From NCBI GenBank assembly GCA_964505325.1, contig CAZDHT010000005.1:1-54515 (forward strand): a DNA stretch of 54,515 nucleotides. Direction: 5' to 3'. The first letter of the stretch is position 1, and every line of letters begins with the position of its first letter. The position numbers and the translations under genes were made by a program. Positions 17,476-24,131 of the stretch are shown piece after piece. This DNA is from CAZDHT01 sp964505325 (GTDB lineage Bacteria; Planctomycetota; PUPC01). The notes beneath the pieces were generated by a model. The model was not told the DNA's origin and searched no databases. It saw only the letters and a program-made list of their open reading frames with translations.

Positions 17476-19215
17476 CTAGTTGTCCTGCTCGAGTGTCCAC
17501 ATCGCAGCAGTAACCTCTTCAGGTGGAAACGCCCGAACGTGGTGATCGCCCATCAGCGCGTTGGCTCTCCCACTGTGGCGGGCGGCGATGTGGTGGATGT
17601 CGTCGTTGGACTCGACATCGATGTCGTCGTGGTCGATCTCCCAGTGCTCGTAGTCCATGACGAGGATGGTATCGGCGGCGGGGGTGCGACGGTTCTTGCC
17701 GAGTCGGTTGTTGTAGCCGTAGCTGCAGTCGCCGCCGGGCGGGGTCCAGGATGGGTCGATCCAGTGCTCTTCGAACGCGGCCTCCAGCGCCATGGCGGCC
17801 ATGCAGGTGGTGAAGACTCTGCCGCCGGCGGCGGTCCCGGTGACCGCGGAGTTGCCACACGCATCGGCCCAACAGGTGTCGATCTCCCAGAAGGCCATGG
17901 GGTTGCCTTCGGAGTCGGTGCCTCCGTTCTGCTTTCGCTTGAGGACGAGCGCGGGGTATCCCTCCCAGCCGGAGGGGGTGGTCGAGTCACCCTTGTACCA
18001 TTTGGCCCAGTAGTCGCCGCCCATGCGGAACAGCGCCAGGCTGGCGTAGTAGATGTGATAGTTGATCGGCTTGCCCTCGGCGTCCCGCGCGACGGCGTGA
18101 TCGATGTACCGGTTGCCGTTCATCAGGTAGTCGGCTTGGAGGATGGCGTGGGCATCGGAGGAGTTCCCGCCGGTGAGCATTCTGCTGGTCATGCTCAGCG
18201 GGGTCATGGCGACGCCGCCGGACCCGTGGTTGGCGGCGTTGAACCAGTAGCTGCTTCGTCCGGACGAGTCCATGCAACCGCCAACCTGCAAGTAGTCCTG
18301 GACCTTGGCGTCGATTTCGGACCAGGTGGTGTTGGTCGGGCTGAGGCCGGCCACTCTCCCTGCGGCGATCGCCTGCATGCCCCAGGCGGTGAGCGAGGTG
18401 TCGCCCCGCCAGTAGTTGTCGTACCAATCGAGGGGGCCGTAGTACCCGAACGGCCCCTCGTCCGACTGTCGATCGACAATAAAGTCGAAGCCCAGTTGAG
18501 CCGAGTCGCGCGCTTGCCGGCGCAGAGCGGGGTCCTGGCACACGCGCGCCGCGCCGCACAGGGCCATGGTGCAGATGGGCTGGGTGTACATGTACTTGTA
18601 GCCGTGGACGATGAACCAGCCTTTCTTGCCGTCGGCGTCGGTCTTCTGCTGCACGGAAGGCGAGCAGAGGTGGTTGATGGCCTTTCGGACGGTCTCAGCG
18701 AACTCGGGCGGATACTTGTCGGTGCAGCCGAACCCGAAGAAGGTCATCAGCGCCAGCCCGCTCACGCCCGTGTGGTACCCGCCTTTCGTGTCAGTCCACC
18801 CACCCGTCGCTTCCTGCTTGTCCTTGAGCCACCTGAGCACCTCGAGCAGGTCGTCAACGTTGTCCCTGGCCGCGGGGTCCACAGCGCCGCCCCCGCCTTC
18901 GACAACGGGGATTCCGCCCACCGACGGGCAGGCAAGGACCTTGTAGTCGGTCAGGTACCCCGCGGCCAGCGTCTGGTACCAGAGCCGGCCGGAATAGGGA
19001 TCCCACGACTTCGGCAGCGTGTCGCCGTGGCTGGAGGAGTACATCTCCAGCGCGTGGCCGATCTGCTCGAGGCGGTGCTGACACTTGAGCTGCATCGCGT
19101 TGGCGTATATGGATTGTACGCCCACGATCAACACCGATACCAGTATGAGAATGATCGCGACGACGACCAGCAGCTCGGTCAGGTTAAACGCTCTTTGCGT
19201 CTGGTTCGTCTTCAT
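17476..19215 (-). CDS. Giant pseudopilin with inserted squalene-cyclase-like alpha-toroid domain
   Basis: A 579-residue protein built on a prepilin chassis. Residues 1-9 are the leader. Cleavage is expected between Ala9 and Phe10 (usual Gly replaced by Ala), with Glu at mature position 5 and a helix LTELLVVVAIILILVSVLIV. The pilin stalk continues to the CPS motif at 96-98. A Gly-rich linker (about 100-112) follows. Residues about 115-490 are a foreign helical domain with the repeat style of prenyltransferase / squalene oxidase toroids (LRWLKDKQ, GVSGLALMTFFGFG, YTQPICTMALCGAA, DTSLTAWGMQAI, a late FTTCMAAMALE). No DxDD catalytic motif is seen in it. The pilin fold then resumes at residue 497 (CSYGYNN, ADTILVMDY, then H-x9-D in ARHSGRANALMGDH). 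Strong promoter at 19322-19350; the phosphoesterase follows. Confidence 0.85.
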   Translation of the reverse strand: MKTNQTQRAFNLTELLVVVAIILILVSVLIVGVQSIYANAMQLKCQHRLEQIGHALEMYSSSHGDTLPKSWDPYSGRLWYQTLAAGYLTDYKVLACPSVGGIPVVEGGGGAVDPAARDNVDDLLEVLRWLKDKQEATGGWTDTKGGYHTGVSGLALMTFFGFGCTDKYPPEFAETVRKAINHLCSPSVQQKTDADGKKGWFIVHGYKYMYTQPICTMALCGAARVCQDPALRRQARDSAQLGFDFIVDRQSDEGPFGYYGPLDWYDNYWRGDTSLTAWGMQAIAAGRVAGLSPTNTTWSEIDAKVQDYLQVGGCMDSSGRSSYWFNAANHGSGGVAMTPLSMTSRMLTGGNSSDAHAILQADYLMNGNRYIDHAVARDAEGKPINYHIYYASLALFRMGGDYWAKWYKGDSTTPSGWEGYPALVLKRKQNGGTDSEGNPMAFWEIDTCWADACGNSAVTGTAAGGRVFTTCMAAMALEAAFEEHWIDPSWTPPGGDCSYGYNNRLGKNRRTPAADTILVMDYEHWEIDHDDIDVESNDDIHHIAARHSGRANALMGDHHVRAFPPEEVTAAMWTLEQDN

Positions 19216-19321
19216 TTATCGAGGCTCCTTCAAGGCGCAATCGGGCCGGTCAGGCCTTTGGCTGGATTCCGCCGTCGCTTGCGGTGCAGAACGCGCGCAA
19301 AGGCGACCCGCCGCCCAGCTA

Positions 19322-19350
19322 ATTCTATGCCTCCCGCTTGCCGATGTCAA
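19322..19350 (-). promoter_or_regulatory. Strong sigma70 promoter of the giant pseudopilin
   Basis: Minus strand: -35 TTGACA (19350-19345), 17-base spacer, -10 TAGAAT (19327-19322). The -35 is perfect and the -10 matches five of six. The predicted leader is about 100 bases long (19315 to 19216); no known riboswitch was recognised in it. AAGGAG lies nine bases before the start codon. Confidence 0.65.
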
Positions 19351-19379
19351 ACGCGGGATGGGGTTCTTCCTCCCAACGC

Positions 19380-19408
19380 TTGACATCCTTCGGAGGGCGG
19401 GGTATGTT
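19380..19408 (+). promoter_or_regulatory. Sigma70 promoter of the propeller lipoprotein
   Basis: -35 TTGACA (19380-19385), 17-base spacer, -10 TATGTT (19403-19408). It stands back to back with the pseudopilin promoter, with the two -35 boxes 29 bases apart, so the genes may be co-regulated. Confidence 0.6.
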
Positions 19409-19466
19409 GCCCGGAGATTGGCGGTGTCGGCCCGGTGGGGACGGTTCTGTGATCGGAGAGGCCACG

Positions 19467-20573
19467 ATGGCGGTTAGCAGGAAAATCCTTGTAGCTGCCC
19501 TTGCAGTAGCCGTCGGCATCGCCGGAGGTTGCGGCAAGCGTGAGGAGAAGGTCCGCCGTGTGGTCACGTCCAAGGACGGCGCGAGCGTGGCGGTGGTGAA
19601 GAAGTCGGGCGGAAAGGAGATCGTGGTCAGAGACGGCGCTCGCGTTGGGGAGGAATACGATCGGATATCGGGCACGACGTTGAGCCCGGACGGCCGATCG
19701 GTGGCGTTTCGGGCCCGGTCGGGCGACAAGCAGATGATCGTGAGGGACGGCGTCGTCGTCGGCGGGGAGTATAATCAGGTGGGGGCGCCGACGTTCGGCC
19801 CCGACGGCACATCGCTGGCGTTCGTCGCCTTCTCCGGCAAGAAGACGTTCGTGGTGAAGGACGGGGTGCGGGTGGGCGAGGCGTACGACGGGGCCGGGCG
19901 GCCGGTGTTCAGCCCCGACGGCAAGTCCCTGGCGTTCGAGGCCTCGGTGGGGGAGAAGGCGTTTATTGTGAAGAACGGGGCGCGGGTCAGCGATGAATAC
20001 GACCACACGTCGTCTCCGGTATTCAGCCCCGACGGCAAGTCGATGGCGTTCGAGGCGAGACGTGGCCTCAAGCGGTTCCTGGTGAAGGACGGCGCCCGGG
20101 TGACCGACGAATACGTCAAGATCTGGAGCTGGGGGTTCAGCCCCGACGGCAAGTCACTGGCCTTGATTGCCATGACGGAGACCCACTCGTTTCTCGTCCG
20201 GGACGGCCAGCAGTTGGGAGAGCAGTTCGAGGCCGAGGTCATCCAGCCGACTTCCCTGGTCTTCAGCCCGGACGGGCAGACCATCGCGTTCGCCGCGCAG
20301 AAGGGTGACAAGTGGTTCGTCGTCAAGAACGGCGTGTGGGAACCGCAAACCCTCAGAGCCGAGGTGGTCCACGGGATGGTGTTCGGCCCCGACGCGAACT
20401 CCCTCGCGTTCTGGGCGAGACGGGGCCCCAAGTGGTTTGTTATCAAGAAAGGCGAGCGGTTGCCGGGCGACTACGACAGGCCGTCGCCGCTCAAGTCAAG
20501 CCCTGACGGCTCCAAGCTCCTTATCACCGGTGTCCGGGGAGGCAGGACCGCCCGCGTCGAGGTGCCCTGGTAG
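19467..20573 (+). CDS. Eight-repeat PD40 beta-propeller lipoprotein
   Basis: A 368-residue lipoprotein. The signal peptide ends at the lipobox IAGGC (Cys near residue 22). The rest is eight PD40-like repeats, each built as F.VKDG..V..EYD followed by FSPDGKSLAFEA. The first five keep an exact 38-residue period; later ones vary by a few residues. The conserved SPDG motif is the family signature of TolB/WD40-like propellers. Three central repeats are nearly identical over more than 20 bases at 19908, 20022 and 20136, spaced exactly 114 bases, which points to recent amplification. The start at 19467 has GGAGAGG just upstream. It is probably a surface or periplasmic binding protein; its partner is unknown. 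It converges with the GH110-like gene. Confidence 0.82.
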   Translation: MAVSRKILVAALAVAVGIAGGCGKREEKVRRVVTSKDGASVAVVKKSGGKEIVVRDGARVGEEYDRISGTTLSPDGRSVAFRARSGDKQMIVRDGVVVGGEYNQVGAPTFGPDGTSLAFVAFSGKKTFVVKDGVRVGEAYDGAGRPVFSPDGKSLAFEASVGEKAFIVKNGARVSDEYDHTSSPVFSPDGKSMAFEARRGLKRFLVKDGARVTDEYVKIWSWGFSPDGKSLALIAMTETHSFLVRDGQQLGEQFEAEVIQPTSLVFSPDGQTIAFAAQKGDKWFVVKNGVWEPQTLRAEVVHGMVFGPDANSLAFWARRGPKWFVIKKGERLPGDYDRPSPLKSSPDGSKLLITGVRGGRTARVEVPW

Positions 20574-20612
20574 GAGCCGAAGGCCAAGGCCCTCCCCGTC
20601 GGCTGCCGTGAA

Positions 20613-22385
20613 TCAGAAGCCCACGTTGTCCCGAACGGTGATGGTCTTCCTGTCGCAGCCGGGGCCGATGCCGAGCGGCTCGCGCAGGTCCTTGCCGCGG
20701 CGCTTGTCCGCGACGCGGTTCCCGGTCACCGTGGCGTTCCGCGTGTTCATCAGATAGATGGCCGACTTCCCGGACGTGCGGATTCGGTCGCGCGAGCAGT
20801 TCTCGATGACGTTGTCACGGATGGTTGCGCCGTCCGTCGCACTCACGAAGATCGCGGCGTTGTCCGTGCCGCGAATCGTGTTGCCCTCGATGACCAAGCT
20901 CCGGTGTACGCCCGGATTCGGGACGTCCTTCCAGCCGGGGAGATGCGCGAACACGTTGATCGGCGCCTGGGCCATCGCCGCGCCGTAGTTGCACTCCTCA
21001 AACGTGTTGCCCCGGATCACCACGTCGCGCGTGCCGATCGACTCCTGCCAGTGCCCCACGTCGGTGGTCACGTGGATGCCCGCTCCGGTGACGTGTTCGA
21101 AGGCGTTCTTCTCAATCACGGCGTGGCGGGTCTGGACGAGGAAGCCCCGGGCGCGGTTGGCCCGGACCGTGCAGCCGCTGATGTGCAGCTTCGGCGCCCA
21201 CGAGACGTTCCCCAGCACGTGGCCCTTCTTCAGCCGCCCGGGCAGCGCATCGGCGAACTCGATTCGATGCACCTTGCTCTTTCGGTCCAGGGCCACCGAC
21301 TTCACCCTCCCCTCGGCATAGGGCAGGATGGTCTTCGGATCGGTGAACTCCATGTTGTGACCCGGCTGCGGAGGGATCAGCCAGCCGTTGCGGCAGCCCG
21401 TTACCACGGTGTGCTTGTCAACGACGGCCCTCACGGTGTGCCACATCCCGTGCACGTTGACCGCATCATCGCCCATCCCTTCGAACAAGCAGTCCAGGAT
21501 GCGAATCTCCCCGGAACAACTGTTGAAGTGGGCCGCGTCGGCGGTCGATGACATCAGCCGGTTCGTGCCCGGTCGGATGCGGACCTGGACGTTCTTCAGC
21601 AGGAAGTCCTTCGAGCGGTGCCCGGTGACCGCCATCCCGGGGGTGGTGTACACCGTCACGTTCTCCACCGTCACGTCCGAGCATTCGCGGAAGCTCAGGG
21701 CGTTGTACCGGTAAACCTGGTGCCGCAGGACCAGCAGCATGCCCGGCCTCACGGCGACGCCGCGCGTCAGATTCAGGCGCAACTCCTGCGCCCCGATGAG
21801 TTCCGTCGACTTGACCTGGTGGTACACGTCCAGTCCGCGGCGTTGCGGCAGCCGTGTCTTCGGGTCGTATTCCATGAACGCCTGAACCGGCTCGCCGCCC
21901 GTGACCGGGTACTCTTTGAACACCTTGACGTCGAAGCTCCTCCCGCGGGCCGCGGTGACCGTGCCGACCGAGAACGGCGGGCGTTCCCAGTCAATCGTCA
22001 GGTTCCGCACCGTCACTCGGTCGCACTGCCCAAACTGCATGACGGCGGTCAGGCCGTGAAAGAGCAGCGTCGTATCCTTGCCCTCGACGGTGAGGCCCTT
22101 GCACTTCCTGAACAGCATCGCGGCGTGCTTGCTGCGCGGGTTCCTGCCGGCGAAGAAATCGTAGCGGCCCTTACCGAAGACCAGCCGCGCGCCATCCTTG
22201 CCGGCCAACGCGTCGATAGCTGCTTGCACGGCCGCGGTGTCGTCCTTCCCGTCATCGGCGACGGCGCCCGCCTTGTTCACGTCGGCCACGGTCCCCTCCT
22301 CCGCCTCGGCCGCGAGCGTACAGAGCAGCCCGCACGTCAAACCCGCCAACCGGAGTCCAAGCCGCGTCATTGTCCGTTGCCTCAT
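20613..22385 (-). CDS. Secreted parallel beta-helix enzyme, GH110 alpha-1,3-galactosidase type
   Basis: A 590-residue exported protein with a signal peptide (to about residue 28) and a pectate-lyase-like right-handed beta-helix. The block STADAAHFNSCSG at 280-292 followed by FEGMGDDAVNVHG (301-313, Asp pair 306-307) matches the active-site layout I know from GH110 alpha-1,3-galactosidases. The C-terminal coils carry repeated VIRGNTFE / VIEGNTIRG / TIRDNVIE parallel beta-helix repeats. Predicted role: removal of alpha-1,3-linked galactose from polysaccharides or glycans outside the cytoplasm. If not GH110, it is another beta-helix glycosidase. It has a near-consensus promoter (22521-22549) and a structured leader (22461-22514). 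Confidence 0.75.
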   Translation of the reverse strand: MRQRTMTRLGLRLAGLTCGLLCTLAAEAEEGTVADVNKAGAVADDGKDDTAAVQAAIDALAGKDGARLVFGKGRYDFFAGRNPRSKHAAMLFRKCKGLTVEGKDTTLLFHGLTAVMQFGQCDRVTVRNLTIDWERPPFSVGTVTAARGRSFDVKVFKEYPVTGGEPVQAFMEYDPKTRLPQRRGLDVYHQVKSTELIGAQELRLNLTRGVAVRPGMLLVLRHQVYRYNALSFRECSDVTVENVTVYTTPGMAVTGHRSKDFLLKNVQVRIRPGTNRLMSSTADAAHFNSCSGEIRILDCLFEGMGDDAVNVHGMWHTVRAVVDKHTVVTGCRNGWLIPPQPGHNMEFTDPKTILPYAEGRVKSVALDRKSKVHRIEFADALPGRLKKGHVLGNVSWAPKLHISGCTVRANRARGFLVQTRHAVIEKNAFEHVTGAGIHVTTDVGHWQESIGTRDVVIRGNTFEECNYGAAMAQAPINVFAHLPGWKDVPNPGVHRSLVIEGNTIRGTDNAAIFVSATDGATIRDNVIENCSRDRIRTSGKSAIYLMNTRNATVTGNRVADKRRGKDLREPLGIGPGCDRKTITVRDNVGF

Positions 22386-22460
22386 TTCGCCAGTGCCCTC
22401 TCCGTCGCGGTCGCCCCCCTGACCGCCGTCCGCGGTGGGAAGTGTTTCAAGTGTTTCAAT

Positions 22461-22514
22461 GGCTTTGTTCGGCAGAAAAAGTTTTCCGCACGTAACCTAT
22501 TGTCTCACAAAGCC
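22461..22514 (-). promoter_or_regulatory. 5' leader hairpin of the GH110-like mRNA
   Basis: The predicted transcript starts at about 22514 directly with GGCTTTGT, which pairs with ACAAAGCC (22468-22461 on the minus strand). A second stem GCGGAAA/TTTCTGC sits inside. Just downstream (about 22458-22440) the word TTGAAACAC is repeated twice in tandem. A regulatory role is inference. Confidence 0.4.
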
Positions 22515-22520
22515 TTATGT

Positions 22521-22549
22521 AATATACCCCACGTTCGGCCCTGTGTCAA
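22521..22549 (-). promoter_or_regulatory. Near-consensus sigma70 promoter of the GH110-like gene
   Basis: Minus strand: -35 TTGACA (22549-22544), 17-base spacer, -10 TATATT (22526-22521). It is one of the best promoter matches in the window. Confidence 0.65.
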
Positions 22550-22641
22550 GCCGCCTGCCGATTTTTCCAGAAAAAAACCGCTCCGCCCGCCGGGTCCCGG
22601 CCTGAGCGCGGCACCGGGGATGAGAGAAGGTCGCTTTTCTC

Positions 22642-22670
22642 TTGAGTCCAACCTGGCTGTCTTGTAGGAT
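22642..22670 (+). promoter_or_regulatory. Sigma70-like promoter of mscS
   Basis: -35 TTGAGT (22642-22647), 17-base spacer, -10 TAGGAT (22665-22670). The leader to the start codon at 22710 is about 33 bases and contains AAGGAGG. The rest of the 324-base divergent region (22386-22709) holds only this promoter and the GH110 promoter and leader. Confidence 0.45.
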
Positions 22671-22709
22671 TCGCGCCAGGCCAGGGGAGGCATAAGGAGG
22701 GATGCGGCG

Positions 22710-23516
22710 ATGGAAACGGTGGTCGAGAAGCTGAAGGAGTTCGCGGCGTTGTATGGGCTGCAGATTGTTGGGGCCATCCTGATCCTCGTGGTCGGTCGAT
22801 GGGTGGCGAAGCTCCTCAAGAACGTGGTCCGCAGGATGATGGAGAAGGGCAAGGCCGAGCCGACGCTGGTTGCCTTCGTGGTCAACCTGACGTACATCGC
22901 CTTGCTGACGTTCGTGATCATTGCCGCGCTCAGCCAGCTCGGCGTGCAGACGACGTCGTTCATCGCCGTGGTCGGCGCCGCGGGCCTGGCGATCGGCCTG
23001 GCGCTCCAGGGCTCGCTGGCCAACTTCGCCGGCGGGGTGCTCCTGCTCATCTTCCGCCCGTTCAAGACCGACGACGTCATCGAGGCCGCCGGAGTGCTCG
23101 GCGTCGTCGAGGAGATTCAGGTCTTCACCACGACGCTCAAGACGCCCGACAACAAGAAGGTCATCATCCCAAATGCCAAGCTGACCGGCGACAACATCAC
23201 CAACTACACCGCCAAGAAGGTGCGCCGTGTCGACATGACCGTAGGCGTGAGCTACGAGGCCGACCTCAAGAAGACCAAGGAAGTCCTGCGAGACGTCCTT
23301 GCCGCCGACGAGCGTATTCTCAAGGACCCCGCGCCCACCATCGGCGTGGTGGAGCTCGGCGACAACAGCGTCAACTTCGTCGTCCGCCCGTGGACCGAAA
23401 CGCCCAATTACTGGGACGTGTACTTCGACACCATGCAGGCCATCAAGGAGCGGCTCGACGCCGAGGGCATCGGCATCCCGTTCCCCCAGACAGACGTGCA
23501 CCTGTATCAGCACTGA
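22710..23516 (+). CDS. mscS: Small-conductance mechanosensitive channel MscS
   Basis: A 268-residue inner membrane channel that opens under membrane tension to release solutes. It has the minimal MscS layout: TM1 (about 16-35), TM2 (about 57-80), and the pore helix TM3 with AVVGAAGLAIGLALQGSLANFAGG (91-114). The beta domain follows, with LIFRPFKTDDVIE and the conserved PN motif in KKVIIPNAKL, and then the alpha/beta C-terminal domain ending GIGIPFPQTDVHLY. Length is close to E. coli MscS. The start at 22710 has AAGGAGG nine bases upstream. The stop codon lies inside a 43-base sequence that is repeated 385 bases downstream. Confidence 0.95.
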   Translation: METVVEKLKEFAALYGLQIVGAILILVVGRWVAKLLKNVVRRMMEKGKAEPTLVAFVVNLTYIALLTFVIIAALSQLGVQTTSFIAVVGAAGLAIGLALQGSLANFAGGVLLLIFRPFKTDDVIEAAGVLGVVEEIQVFTTTLKTPDNKKVIIPNAKLTGDNITNYTAKKVRRVDMTVGVSYEADLKKTKEVLRDVLAADERILKDPAPTIGVVELGDNSVNFVVRPWTETPNYWDVYFDTMQAIKERLDAEGIGIPFPQTDVHLYQH

Positions 23517-23564
23517 GCTCGAACACGGCCGGACGCCCATCGGCGGGCCGCGTGCTCGCCATGG

Positions 23565-23668
23565 TGCCTGGCACTATGAGAATCCGCAATATATTGATGC
23601 GCAGTGGGTTACAACATCTACGCGAATCGGGTGCGGGGGCGCGGGCGTTTTGTGGGCGCCCGATGCCA
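23565..23668 (+). repeat. 104-base repeat, copy A
   Basis: Begins with the palindromic word GTGCCTGGCAC at 23564, contains CAATATATTG and ends GGGCGCCCGATGCCA. It differs from copy B (23761-23864) at about six positions. Confidence 0.8.
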
Positions 23669-23760
23669 AAGCAAGCAGAATACAAAGGGCAGGACGGTCC
23701 CGGTGCTTCTGTGACTCTTTTGCCTGCGTCATGGTGGAGTCATAGAGTCTAGAGTCATAG

Positions 23761-23864
23761 TGCCTGGCACTATGAGAATCGGCAATATATTGATGCGCAG
23801 TAGGTTATAATGTCTACGCGAATCGGGTGCGGGGGCGCGGGCGTTTTGTGGGCGCCCGATGCCA
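23761..23864 (+). repeat. 104-base repeat, copy B
   Basis: Second copy of the 104-base unit, 196 bases after copy A. The start is part of a longer palindrome, ATAGTGC-CTG-GCACTAT. A GC-rich inverted word at the end (TCGGGTGC with GCGCCCGA) could form a hairpin with one G-T pair. Confidence 0.8.
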
Positions 23865-23989
23865 TAGAGTCATATAGGAGTCATAGGAGATCACCTGCTG
23901 AGCTCGAACACGGCCGGACGCCCATCGGCGGGCCGCGTGCCCGTCGCGTGAACCGGCTCATCGGAAAGGGCAACGAGTGATGAGGGGCA

Positions 23990-24089
23990 NNNNNNNNNNN
24001 NNNNNNNNNNNNNNNNNNNNNNNNNNNNNNNNNNNNNNNNNNNNNNNNNNNNNNNNNNNNNNNNNNNNNNNNNNNNNNNNNNNNNNNNN
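23990..24089. other. Scaffold gap of 100 N, probably false
   Basis: The 55 bases before the gap (23935-23989) are identical to the 55 bases after it (24090-24144). The contigs therefore overlap, and the true distance is probably minus 55 bases, not plus 100. From the end of mscS at 23516 to here there is no gene. Confidence 0.9.
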
Positions 24090-24131
24090 GCGTGCCCGTC
24101 GCGTGAACCGGCTCATCGGAAAGGGCAACGA

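Larger units (their letters stand above)
23513..23940. repeat. Insertion flanked by 43-base direct repeats, downstream of mscS
   Basis: Bases 23513-23555 and 23898-23940 are identical 43-base copies; the first contains the mscS stop codon. The 342 bases between them hold two copies of a 104-base repeat (23565-23668 and 23761-23864) and a GAGTCATA word repeated several times. No coding region was seen. It reads as a repeat insertion that duplicated its flank, or as an assembly tangle near the gap at 23990. Confidence 0.7.

Noticed and set aside
17560..17650. DD-rich stretch in the giant pseudopilin as a cyclase DxDD site
   Set aside because: It lies in the pilin C-terminal part shared with the other pseudopilin, not in the toroid domain.
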